Positions 1-5,894 of a DNA stretch of 8,057 bases are shown here, piece after piece. The first letter of the stretch is position 1. Each line of letters starts with the position of its first letter. A model generated the notes under the pieces. The model worked only from the letters and a program-made list of their open reading frames with translations. It was not told the origin of the DNA and did no database searches. Both the position numbers and the translations under genes were made by a program. The DNA is taken from the NCBI GenBank assembly GCA_937870805.1, contig CALMZT010000034.1, positions 1 through 8,057 on the forward strand, in the 5' to 3' direction. The DNA is from an uncultured Chloroflexota bacterium (GTDB taxonomy: Bacteria; Chloroflexota; Anaerolineae; Aggregatilineales; Phototrophicaceae).

Positions 1-121
1 AAGCCAGAACAAAGGTGTCGAGATGCTCCTGCGCGCCCGCTAAAGGGAGTTCAGCATCCTTCAGCAACATCGAGATTTGTGTCCAGTCATCAGGCGTTGC
101 GCTGCGGAATGTCCACGTCAT
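1..121 (-). CDS. GNAT-family N-acetyltransferase, N-terminal fragment
   Basis: Only the first 40 codons are present; the gene continues past the left edge. The peptide begins MTWTFRSATPDDWTQISMLL and continues with LPLAGAQEHLDTFVLA. The 'R-A-TPDD' strand followed by a helix and a 'LP..G..EHL..F..A' segment is the usual start of GNAT acetyltransferases, especially the small ArsN-like or uncharacterised ones. Such enzymes move an acetyl group from acetyl-CoA to an amine. The substrate cannot be told, because the acetyl-CoA binding loop lies outside the window. Two ATGs are adjacent (124 and 121). The second is chosen because GAGAGG lies 5 bases before it, against 2 bases for the first. It follows the propeller gene at 234-1742 on the same strand after about 110 bases that contain a palindromic element. 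Confidence 0.72.
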   Translation of the reverse strand, partial: MTWTFRSATPDDWTQISMLLKDAELPLAGAQEHLDTFVLA

Positions 122-145
122 CATGACCTCTCAAATAGACATCTA

Positions 146-220
146 CGTAGGGGCAGACGTGCAAGTTCCGTTTGCCTGTGTCTGTCCTCTATAGGGCGCA
201 CACGTTGGTGCGCCCCTACG
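146..220. repeat. Palindromic intergenic element, CGTAGGGGC family
   Basis: CGTAGGGGC at 146-154 is inverted exactly as GCCCCTACG at 212-220. Inside the right half is a hairpin with arms GGGCGCAC (194-201) and GTGCGCCC (208-215) and a 6-base loop. The same CGTAGGGGC start followed by a GC-rich palindrome recurs at 1775-1799. The element fills most of the gap between the propeller gene and the acetyltransferase. I see no U-tract, so I call it a dispersed palindromic repeat rather than a terminator. Confidence 0.6.
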
Positions 221-233
221 GAAGCTAATCTCC

Positions 234-1742
234 TTACGCAGGTACACACCATGCGCCGGGATAATCCGGTTCCGGTGTGTTGGTCAGTTGATACAGCGCA
301 TCGCTGGCGAGATCAAAGATGTAAATATCATACTGCCCGCCGCGATTGCTGCTAAATGCCATGTACGCACCGTCAGGCGAAATCACCGGGTTGATGTCGT
401 CGGCAGTGGGGTCGCGTCCGGGCAGGTCGGGGATCGCGCCGCTGGCATCTGCCGGGACGATGGCGATGTCGTGGCTGTCGGGGTCATTCTCAGGCGCGAA
501 GGCATACGCGAGAGTCGTATCATTCACCCACGCCAGATTGCTTTCGACATACGAGCCAAGATTACTCGTCACCTGTGCAACGGGGGAACGCGAGGCAGCA
601 TCCAGAATAATGATGTCTTCGCCAGCGCTCACGCCGTTGACATCATTACGCACGACGGCGATGCGTGTGCCGTCCGGGGAAAACACGGGATATGTATAAT
701 CCCCGTTGTCCTGAGTGATGCGCGTCAGCGTGCCCGCGCCGGCTTCTGCAAGCATATCGAGGATGAAAATCTGGCGCGTGTTGGTATCGGCAGTGCGGCT
801 GACAAACACGACTCTGCTGCCATCGCGCGAGAATGACGGCATCTCCTGCTCGATGATTTGCTCCGTCGTACCCTGCCAGCGCACTGGCAGTTCTTCCGGC
901 TGCGTGCCATTGACGTTAATCGCCTGTAAGCCAAAGGTCGAACCCGCCGAGAATGGACCTACATACACCGCGCGCAGGCAGTCTGCCGGGTTGACGGTGA
1001 CATCGCGTGCGCTGTCCGTAATCGGCGTGAACGCACCGCCGCCGTCCAGTGGATAAGACACCGCTTGATAGAAACCGCGTCCAGAGAAGTCACGCCCATT
1101 CCAGCCAGTGATAAAGCCCGGCAAAGCGGGAGGTGCTGCCAACGCTTGCGCTCCAGCAGGATTGGTCGCTTCAGGGACAGGCGTCCACGTCGGCGGCAGC
1201 GTCGGCACATTGACGGTAGCGCTGGGCGTATAAGTTGGGGTGACGAGAGCCGCTTGTGTTGCCGTGCCAGCAGCGTTCTGAGTCTGCTGCGCAACGACAA
1301 AATCTGTTGCCTGCTGTGCGACGGCGGTAAACTGGGCTTCTTCGGCGGCGCGCTGTGAATTTTGCGCGACGACAACAATCGCTACACAGGCGAACACCAG
1401 CACAACGATGATGGCAGCAATCCCCATATATCGCGTTAATTGGCGGCGGCTGACGCCGGGAACCACTTCTTCGTCAGCTTTGCTTTTGTTCATGCGCGCT
1501 TCGATCTTCGCCATCTCTTTTTGTGCGCGCTCATTGTCGGGGTCAATTTGCAGTACGTTAGCGAAGCAGATACGGCGTTCCTCATCGGTATCCATCACCG
1601 AAGCCAGCCATAGCCAGGCTTTTTCGTTGTTTTCTTCCAGTTCCGTGACTTTTTCAAACAATTCGCGGGCTTTTTTGCGGTCTCCCTCGCGGGCGGCTTC
1701 AATGCCATCGCGCAGCATTTGTTTGGCGTCTTGTTCACTCAT
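234..1742 (-). CDS. TPR - membrane helix - TolB-like (PD40) propeller protein
   Basis: This is a 502-residue protein of three parts. Residues 2-85 are helical TPR-like repeats (DGIEAAREGDRKKARELFEK, then AWLWLAS, then 'IDPDNERAQKEMAKIE'). A basic stretch (SRRQLTRY) precedes one membrane helix at about 106-126. Residues about 130-205 form an Ala/Gln then Thr/Pro-rich linker with TLPPTWTPVP. From about 206 to the end is a beta-propeller with PD40 blade motifs at about 302-315 (PSFSRDGSRVVFVS), 352-364 (PVFSPDGTRIAVV) and 452-465 (PVISPDGAYMAFSS). No signal peptide precedes the TPR, so by inference the TPR is cytoplasmic and the propeller external. TolB-type propellers normally bind proteins or ligands; the partner here is unknown. 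The ATG has GGGG 10 bases upstream. It is a paralogue of the gene at 1858-3399 and probably co-transcribed with it. Confidence 0.88.
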   Translation of the reverse strand: MSEQDAKQMLRDGIEAAREGDRKKARELFEKVTELEENNEKAWLWLASVMDTDEERRICFANVLQIDPDNERAQKEMAKIEARMNKSKADEEVVPGVSRRQLTRYMGIAAIIVVLVFACVAIVVVAQNSQRAAEEAQFTAVAQQATDFVVAQQTQNAAGTATQAALVTPTYTPSATVNVPTLPPTWTPVPEATNPAGAQALAAPPALPGFITGWNGRDFSGRGFYQAVSYPLDGGGAFTPITDSARDVTVNPADCLRAVYVGPFSAGSTFGLQAINVNGTQPEELPVRWQGTTEQIIEQEMPSFSRDGSRVVFVSRTADTNTRQIFILDMLAEAGAGTLTRITQDNGDYTYPVFSPDGTRIAVVRNDVNGVSAGEDIIILDAASRSPVAQVTSNLGSYVESNLAWVNDTTLAYAFAPENDPDSHDIAIVPADASGAIPDLPGRDPTADDINPVISPDGAYMAFSSNRGGQYDIYIFDLASDALYQLTNTPEPDYPGAWCVPA

Positions 1743-1774
1743 AATATGGCTTCCCCTTTGTTGTAATGGTGTGT

Positions 1775-1799
1775 CGTAGGGGCACAGCGCGCTGTGCCC
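1775..1799. repeat. Perfect palindrome between the two propeller genes
   Basis: GGGCACAGCGCGCTGTGCCC at 1780-1799 is a perfect 20-base palindrome. It is preceded by CGTAGG, so it shares the CGTAGGGGC start of the element at 146-220. It lies in the 115-base gap between the two propeller genes. A smaller hairpin, AGCGG/CCGCT (1825-1829 and 1836-1840), lies just after the stop of the upstream gene. Neither has a U-tract on the minus strand, so read-through into the next gene is plausible. Confidence 0.55.
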
Positions 1800-1857
1800 T
1801 CATTATTTAATCGCTCTATTGATTAGCGGTAGTTGCCGCTATTGTGTTCAACTCGCA

Positions 1858-3399
1858 TTAGCGCTCTAAACGGAATAACAGGTTCGGCTGAAACGCCACG
1901 CTTTGCACATCACCGGGAATATCGGCAAGGCGTGTTACGGTACTGCCGCGCAGATCGACGCTGTATAACTGGAAGCGTTCCGCCAGCCGATTAGAGACGA
2001 AGATAACCGTCGTCCCACTGCTGGAAAACACAGGTTCACGATCTTCAGCATCCTCGTCGCTGGACGTAAGCAGGAACTCGCCATTGCCGCCTGATTCCAT
2101 GATGTAAATGTCGCTGTCGCCAGAACGATCACTGGCAAAGACAATATTTGCCCCATCCCATGACCACTGCGGGCTGTAGCTGCTGCCTTCGTTGTCTGTC
2201 AACTGCGTTACGTTTTCACCTGTGACATCCATCGTGAAGATTTCGGTGGTGTCCGGTGAATTGATGTCGGAGGCAAAGGCAATGCGTGTACCATCGGGCG
2301 AAAACGCCGGATCAATGTCGCGCGCCTCGTTCTCGGTAATCGCACGGATATTGTTGCCATCTTCGGTAATCAGGAACAGCTCCGCATCGGCTGCTTCCGG
2401 GTCGCTGCTGAACACAAGCTGAACATTATCCGGTGCCCACGATGGACTGCTGGTGTGTTCGCCGCGCAGTGACGTAAGCTGGCGCGCATCATCAGGATTG
2501 GCGAGACTGGCAACAAAGACTTCAGGATACGTGCCGCCGCCCTCTTCGTCCGAGTACGTGACGCTGCGCACGAAGGCGATCCGTTCACCGTCGGGTGAGA
2601 ACGCTACATCGCTAAAACCATCACCAAGCGCTGCGGGGTCGGAGGCGTCGCCATTCGCGCGAAACAGGGTCGGTTCACTGCCTTCGTCGAGTGCCGCGTA
2701 GATCATGGTGAACGCGGACAGCGGATAGGGGGTCGGCGACGGAACGAGCGTAGCGGTTGCCGTAGGGGTAAATGTAGGCGTGAAAGTCGGCGGCAAAGTG
2801 GGTATACCCTCAACGGAATCGACCACAATGCCGAAGGCTGTGGGTGGCGCGGTTTCGGTAGCTGTCGGCGCAGCGAGCGAAGCATCAACCGTGCCTTGAA
2901 CGTCGGAAAGGCTCACCTGCGTCTGTGCGGGTGTTGCCTGTGGCTGCTGTGAGAAGCTGACGGCGGCGACAACGGCGAAGCCAATACCCGCCACCACTAA
3001 CATCGCAATCGCAATGTAAGCGAGATTGAACCCGCTACCACTTGATTCAGGCGCGCCCGGCAGCGGCGCTGTCGAAGAAGTGCCACGCTGAATGCGGCGC
3101 AGGTTTTCGACTTTTTGCTTATCCTGAGCAGCGCGCGCGGATTCGACGCCAAGTTTGTCCAGCGCTTCTTTGGCGCGGGTGTTGTTGGGGTTGATCTCCA
3201 GCGCTTTGCTCAAGCAGGCGCGGCGCTCGGCAACGTTGTCGGTAGTCGATGCCAGCCACATCCACGCCACTTCGCTGCGGGGATCGGCGCGAATCACTTC
3301 TTGCAGCAACCGCCGCGCCGTTGCACGATCACCATTGCGCGCGGCATCAATACCCGTCTTCAGCTTGTCCTGTAAGTCTTTGTTGGTAGACAAGTGCAT
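1858..3399 (-). CDS. TPR - membrane helix - TolB-like (PD40) propeller protein
   Basis: This 513-residue protein has the same plan as the gene at 234-1742. A TPR-like module covers residues 9-85 (LKTGIDAARNGDRATARRLL, AWMWLAS, INPNNTRAKEAL). A polar spacer is followed by a membrane helix at about 126-148 and a Thr/Pro linker at about 155-228 (GIPTLPPTFTPTFTPTATAT). The C-terminal propeller has six blades, with motifs at about 266-278 (AFSPDGERIAFVR), 320-332 (SWAPDNVQLVFSS), 365-377 (AFSPDGTRIAFAS), 411-423 (QWSWDGANIVFAS), 457-469 (VFSSSGTTVIFVS) and a weaker last one near 501. The blades are more regular than in the paralogue. By inference the propeller is outside the cell and the TPR inside. 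The start is uncertain: GGAG is only 2 bases before the ATG but 8 bases before a TTG at 3393, which would give MSTNKDLQ, closer to the paralogue's MSEQDAKQ. Confidence 0.88.
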   Translation of the reverse strand: MHLSTNKDLQDKLKTGIDAARNGDRATARRLLQEVIRADPRSEVAWMWLASTTDNVAERRACLSKALEINPNNTRAKEALDKLGVESARAAQDKQKVENLRRIQRGTSSTAPLPGAPESSGSGFNLAYIAIAMLVVAGIGFAVVAAVSFSQQPQATPAQTQVSLSDVQGTVDASLAAPTATETAPPTAFGIVVDSVEGIPTLPPTFTPTFTPTATATLVPSPTPYPLSAFTMIYAALDEGSEPTLFRANGDASDPAALGDGFSDVAFSPDGERIAFVRSVTYSDEEGGGTYPEVFVASLANPDDARQLTSLRGEHTSSPSWAPDNVQLVFSSDPEAADAELFLITEDGNNIRAITENEARDIDPAFSPDGTRIAFASDINSPDTTEIFTMDVTGENVTQLTDNEGSSYSPQWSWDGANIVFASDRSGDSDIYIMESGGNGEFLLTSSDEDAEDREPVFSSSGTTVIFVSNRLAERFQLYSVDLRGSTVTRLADIPGDVQSVAFQPNLLFRLER

Positions 3400-3405
3400 G
3401 TCTCC
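3391..3405 (-). promoter_or_regulatory. Ribosome binding site that questions the annotated start
   Basis: GGAG at 3402-3405 lies 2 bases from the ATG at 3397-3399 and 8 bases from the in-frame TTG at 3391-3393. The spacing favours the TTG; codon preference favours the ATG. The two products differ by two residues. Confidence 0.5.
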
Positions 3406-3435
3406 AGTTTGTGTTGATGGAACGAATTCAGCACG

Positions 3436-3464
3436 ATTCTACCAGAAATTACGCTTGCGTGAAA
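3436..3464 (-). promoter_or_regulatory. Probable extended -10 promoter of the 1858-3399 gene
   Basis: Read on the minus strand, TGGTAGAAT (3444-3436) matches the extended -10 pattern TGnTATAAT with one mismatch. A weak -35 (TTTCAC, 3464-3459) lies 17 bases before the -10 hexamer. Transcription would begin near 3429 and give a leader of about 30 bases. The extended -10 could compensate for the poor -35. Confidence 0.45.
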
Positions 3465-3483
3465 TCAAGATGCAAGACTAAAT

Positions 3484-3504
3484 TGGTCTCAAGGGGTGAG
3501 ACCA
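3484..3504. repeat. Short hairpin, GGTCTCA/TGAGACC
   Basis: An 8-base stem (3484-3491 with 3497-3504) closes a 5-base loop in the gap between two TPR genes, about 20 bases upstream of the promoter assigned to the 1858-3399 gene. It could be an operator or simply a stable hairpin. There is no U-tract on the minus strand. Confidence 0.4.
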
Positions 3505-3594
3505 TTTTCCTAGCCGTCGCTGAACAGCCACAGGCAAGCCTAAACAAAGGGTTGTTGTGCCCCTTAGTCAATTGAAATCAAAAAACAAAAGGTG

Positions 3595-3682
3595 AAAAAA
3601 GGCTCATGGGTACAAGTAATGCAAGGTGCGCTCTGAACAAGGGGATTAATCCCCTTGTTCGCACGGGTTCTACCCTTGAGCC
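3595..3682 (-). terminator. Terminator with a nested perfect palindrome, after the short TPR gene
   Basis: On the minus strand, GGCTCAAGGGTA (3682-3671) pairs with TACCCATGAGCC (3612-3601): 6 bp, one A/A mismatch, then 5 bp. Six U residues follow (3600-3595). Enclosed is a second short stem (GTGC 3626-3629 with GCAC 3661-3664) and then a perfect 26-base palindrome at 3635-3660 (half-site GAACAAGGGGATT). It begins 12 bases after the stop codon of the gene at 3695-4081. The outer stem plus U-tract fits an intrinsic terminator; the long insert is unusual and belongs to a repeat also found at 4311-4341. Confidence 0.6.
3634..3664. repeat. 31-base palindromic repeat, copy 1
   Basis: The segment consists of T, a 26-base perfect palindrome and GCAC. 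It matches 4311-4341 at 28 of 31 positions in the same orientation; the differences sit in the palindrome arms and largely preserve pairing. This is typical of REP-like elements spread through intergenic DNA. Confidence 0.65.
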
Positions 3683-3694
3683 AGGTGAAATGCT

Positions 3695-4081
3695 TTAGCG
3701 TCCTGCCAACCAGAGCAGCAAAAAGACCACAAGGACAAGAATCACGAACGCCGCCAGAATCACGCCGCCTAAGAACAGGATGCGATTTGACGCGGCTTTT
3801 TCTTTGTAGTCCATTTGCGCCAGCGCATCGCGTGCCGTGCTGTTATTGGGATTGACCGCCAGCGCCCGGTTGAGCCACTGCATACGCTCTTTTTTAGTGC
3901 CCGCAAGTTTTGCCATCCACATCATGGCACGTTCGTTCTTTTTGTCCTGCGATAAAATCTGGCGGAACATCACGCGCGCACCCTCACGCTGCCCGTTTTT
4001 CGCCGCATTAATCGCCATTTGTAAAAGTTCTTCACGATTCGGTTGATTAGATTCAGAGTCGTTGGCTTTATAACTTGCCAT
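3695..4081 (-). CDS. Short TPR protein with C-terminal membrane anchor
   Basis: This 128-residue protein has TPR-like helices at about 17-92 (LLQMAINAAKNGQREGARVM, MMWMAKLAGTKKERMQWLNR, AVNPNNSTARDALAQM). A basic spacer (DYKEKAASNR) and one strongly hydrophobic helix at about 101-125 end in LAGR. The TPR part is clearly paralogous to the N-terminal modules of the two propeller proteins, with the same 'AA.NG.R..AR', 'W.A', 'ER..WL..AL..NPNN..A..AL' pattern, but there is no linker or propeller. It therefore resembles the cytoplasmic and membrane half on its own. Function is unknown; a scaffold or partner for the larger paralogues is inference. The ATG at 4081 is chosen because GGGGG lies 5 bases upstream; a TTG at 4096 would place that site inside the gene. 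Confidence 0.85.
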   Translation of the reverse strand: MASYKANDSESNQPNREELLQMAINAAKNGQREGARVMFRQILSQDKKNERAMMWMAKLAGTKKERMQWLNRALAVNPNNSTARDALAQMDYKEKAASNRILFLGGVILAAFVILVLVVFLLLWLAGR

Positions 4082-4162
4082 AAAGTCCCCCACCAATATA
4101 TTTCACTACAATTCTAAGACAAAATTTTAACAAAACTACTATCCCAAAGTACTATTTGCAAG

Positions 4163-4179
4163 ACTCATAAATTATGAGT
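4163..4179. repeat. 17-base palindrome ACTCATAA-A-TTATGAGT
   Basis: Two perfect 8-base arms flank one central base. It lies about 85 bases upstream of the short TPR gene's start and abuts the TGCGTAACGTC motif at 4180. Its size and position suit an operator for a dimeric regulator; no regulator is known here. Confidence 0.4.
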
Positions 4180-4284
4180 TGCGTAACGTCTCTGCTGCGC
4201 TAAGCATAAACCTTCGTGAAATGAAACAGGGGTTGAACTACGCCCCGCTGAATTTTCCTAAATGATGCCGAAATTGTTCTTATG

Positions 4285-4362
4285 AACTGACGTTACGCAC
4301 CCTGAACCTGTGAACAAAGGGTTTAAACCCCTTGTTCGCACTGAACCTGCGTAACGTCAGTT
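4285..4362. repeat. Nested palindromic element with 15-base perfect outer arms
   Basis: AACTGACGTTACGCA at 4285-4299 is inverted exactly at 4348-4362. Inside lie a direct repeat CTGAACCTG (4302-4310 and 4341-4349) and a 26-base palindrome at 4312-4337 with one G-T type mismatch. The inner unit (4311-4341) is the second copy of the 31-base repeat at 3634-3664. The whole could fold into a long rod in DNA or RNA. Confidence 0.65.
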
Positions 4363-4450
4363 ATGAAATTGATGAACGTGGGTCAATCAACAATCAGACG
4401 ATTGTGTTGCTTATGGAAAAATCAAAACGAACACGAATGATTTACCTCAA

Positions 4451-4470
4451 CAATGGGCTTAAGCCCATTG
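4451..4470. repeat. 20-base perfect palindrome CAATGGGCTT/AAGCCCATTG
   Basis: This is a perfect palindrome whose build (CAA, a GGG run, a TTAA centre, a CCC run, TTG) resembles the two 31-base repeats nearby, although the sequence differs at several positions. It is probably a more distant member of the same dispersed family. Confidence 0.55.
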
Positions 4471-4498
4471 CAGTCTAATTGATTTCTCCATTAGACAA

Positions 4499-4527
4499 CA
4501 AAAAAGCATAACTGTTGGGTGGTTATG
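4499..4527 (-). terminator. Likely terminator of the 4523-4915 gene
   Basis: On the minus strand CATAAC (4527-4522) pairs with GTTATG (4512-4507) around a 9-base loop, followed by C and six T (4505-4500). The stop codon lies inside the left arm. The stem is only 6 bp and AT-rich, so it may be weak. Confidence 0.45.
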
Positions 4528-4915
4528 AGTTCGCGTCGAGCACTTTCAGATGGACAATCTTTTTCAGCCCTTCCTCAAGGGTCTGCACAAAATACACGTT
4601 CTTCATGAAGTTTGGCGACATCGTGCGTGCAATCTGTCCTAGTGTAATGATGTAGTAGGACGGCGACACGACGACACACGAATATTCGCTCGCGTAGTAT
4701 TTTTGCTCCAAACTCTTCACAGAGGGAAGAATTGAGTTACCGATACCCGTGAGGCGGGTGAAATCACTCAGCACAAAAATGCGCCGCCCAGCTTCGAGGT
4801 ACATCACTTCCGTTTGATTGGCAGCGATCATCAAGTCATTGGTAGTAAGTTTGTCTTTAAATATTTGATGGACAATCGTTTTTTCGTTGTCGAACCAATC
4901 GAGTTTTACAGACAT
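4523..4915 (-). CDS. Small STAS-like protein, divergent paralogue
   Basis: This is a 130-residue soluble protein without a signal peptide or membrane helix. It starts MSVKLDWFDNEKTIVHQIF, has a central strand RRIFVLSDFTRL (44-55) with LPSVK after it, a strand YSCVVVSPS and a C-terminal YFVQTLEEGLKKI (108-120). The W-[YF]-D start, the 'D[LF]' after a hydrophobic strand, and the F..T.[ED]E.L..I end are shared with the two neighbours at 5064-5462 and 5471-5884, so the three are paralogues. The alternating strand and helix pattern resembles STAS/SpoIIAA-like folds, which act as protein-binding regulators; this is a pattern judgement, and the expected phospho-serine is not identifiable. The ATG at 4915 has GGGGG 7 bases upstream; a TTG 30 bases earlier is rejected. 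A promoter of its own lies at 4960-4988. Confidence 0.8.
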   Translation of the reverse strand: MSVKLDWFDNEKTIVHQIFKDKLTTNDLMIAANQTEVMYLEAGRRIFVLSDFTRLTGIGNSILPSVKSLEQKYYASEYSCVVVSPSYYIITLGQIARTMSPNFMKNVYFVQTLEEGLKKIVHLKVLDANS

Positions 4916-4959
4916 CGTTTCGCCCCCGATGAGCTTTACGTGCAATATAATTACTTTTT

Positions 4960-4988
4960 ACGTTACACTAAGCGCCGATCATTGTCAA
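4960..4988 (-). promoter_or_regulatory. Probable promoter of the 4523-4915 gene
   Basis: On the minus strand a perfect TTGACA (4988-4983) is followed after 17 bases by TAACGT (4965-4960), which has the required TA...T. Transcription would begin near 4953 with a leader of about 38 bases. The TTGACA also forms part of an inverted repeat ATTGTCA (4981-4987) / TGACAAT (5021-5027). Confidence 0.42.
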
Positions 4989-5063
4989 TTAAGACTTAAG
5001 AGTGATATGCCATTATTCTTTGACAATAGACACGTTCGCTTAAATTTTAGACAGGAGTAAGGT

Positions 5064-5462
5064 TTAATCGCGCGATTGCTTTTTATGGGAGTCGATGAGT
5101 TGCAGGGCTTCTTCAAGTGTCGCCACAAAGTGAAAATTGCTGAAGATGCTGCTGAGTCCAAACATGTTACGCGCGAATTCCATAAAGCGCTATGCGAGGT
5201 AGCTCGTGCCGACAAAAATCGTCAGCGTTTGATTGGGCTGGCGTTGGGAAATCAAGCGTTGCAGATTGGGAAAGGCAACCCCCTGCGGCAGTATCGCACT
5301 GAGTCGCAGGTCATAAATCGTATAAACGCCGTGTGTCACCGAGGCGATGTACGCCATTTGGTCTTCGACTGCGCGGTAAGCGTCGTTCCATGTCGCGTTG
5401 GGGAGTGCGGTAATCACCTGGATCGTCCCGGCATCGTCGTGCCAATGGCAGGTGTGTTTCAT
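5064..5462 (-). pseudogene. STAS-like paralogue interrupted by one in-frame TAG
   Basis: Translation from the ATG at 5462 gives 90 residues (MKHTCHWHDDAGTI..., VYTIYDL, FPNLQRL, RQPNQTLTIFVGTSYLA) and stops at TAG (5190-5192). The same frame then continues without a gap: RFMEFARNMF, FSNFHFVATLEEALQLID, to TAA at 5064-5066. Aligned without gaps to the neighbour at 5471-5884, about 45% of residues match by hand count, and similarity continues after the stop. The stop falls on a Glu codon: the neighbour reads CAG GAG CGC where this gene reads GCA TAG CGC, so one G-to-T change explains it. The start lies 8 bases after the neighbour's stop with no clear ribosome site, suggesting translational coupling. 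It may be a recent nonsense mutation, a sequencing error, or a read-through site. The truncated form alone would lack the C-terminal helices. Confidence 0.8.
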
Positions 5463-5470
5463 AGCTGCGT

Positions 5471-5884
5471 TTAGACGTTTTGGAAACGCCTTTTGTCTGC
5501 CTCAATGATCGCTAGCGCTTCGTCCATTGTGCGGGCGAAGTGAAAGTTTTTGAAAAGCTCTTGAAGGTTGAAAGCGGTGTTGGTCATTTCCATCAAGCGC
5601 TCCTGCAAGAAACCCATGCCTACGTAGATAGTCAGGCGTTGATTGGGCTGGCGTTCGCTGGTGACGCGCTTGAGATTGGGGAGCGCAAGCCCTTTAGGAA
5701 TAACAGGCGTTGCGGATAAATCGTAGATGGTGTAAACGCTGTGCTTCACAGATCGCACACAATTCATTTGCTCGGTAAGGGCGCTGTCGATGTCTTTCCA
5801 GTCCCACTGCGTCAGCGCCCGAATAACCAGAATTGTCTTGCCATCGTCGTACCAATCACAATTGTACTTCACAGCACTAGGCAA
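5471..5884 (-). CDS. Small STAS-like protein, intact paralogue
   Basis: The protein is soluble, 137 residues from the TTG at 5884. It carries CDWYDDGKTILVIRAL, then a helical stretch, the strand SVYTIYDLS, LPNLKRV, the strand RQPNQRLTIYVG, and the C-terminal NFHFARTMDEALAIIEADK. It is intact where its downstream paralogue has a stop. Start choice is uncertain: AAAAGG (5896-5891) lies 6 bases before TTG 5884 but 18 bases before GTG 5872. The GTG gives the same number of residues before the conserved Trp as the ATGs of both paralogues. Spacing is 10 bases from the upstream gene's stop and 8 bases to the downstream start, so the three genes form an operon. Family fold is judged by pattern only; a regulatory or protein-binding role is inference. 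Confidence 0.82.
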   Translation of the reverse strand: MPSAVKYNCDWYDDGKTILVIRALTQWDWKDIDSALTEQMNCVRSVKHSVYTIYDLSATPVIPKGLALPNLKRVTSERQPNQRLTIYVGMGFLQERLMEMTNTAFNLQELFKNFHFARTMDEALAIIEADKRRFQNV

Positions 5885-5894
5885 CTCATTCCTT

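Larger units (their letters stand above)
4082..4522. other. 441-base gene-free region rich in inverted repeats
   Basis: I see no gene here on either strand. It holds a 17-base palindrome (4163-4179), three copies of an 11-base motif TGCGTAACGTC (4180-4190, inverted at 4289-4299, and 4348-4358), a nested palindromic element (4285-4362), a 20-base palindrome (4451-4470), a 7-bp hairpin (4473-4479 with 4490-4496) and the terminator of the gene at 4523-4915. Part of it must be the leader and promoter of the gene at 3695-4081, but I cannot fix a convincing promoter. Confidence 0.6.

Noticed and set aside
288..836. A 182-codon plus-strand open frame over the propeller gene
   Set aside because: The minus strand codes for clear TPR, membrane and propeller motifs over the same bases; the plus frame has no family pattern.
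4082..4096. TTG start of the short TPR gene at 4096
   Set aside because: It would put the GGGGG ribosome site inside the coding region; the ATG at 4081 is correctly spaced from it.
3595..4500. A CRISPR array
   Set aside because: The repeats are self-palindromic, unevenly spaced, few in number and without regular spacers or cas genes.
4985..5215. A 76-codon minus-strand frame overlapping the end of the interrupted gene
   Set aside because: It is in a different frame from the conserved C-terminal motif and has no recognisable features.
5076..5474. A 132-codon plus-strand open frame opposite the interrupted STAS-like gene
   Set aside because: It is uninterrupted and so tempting, but the minus strand aligns without gaps to the neighbouring paralogue, including beyond the stop. 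The plus frame shows no such support.
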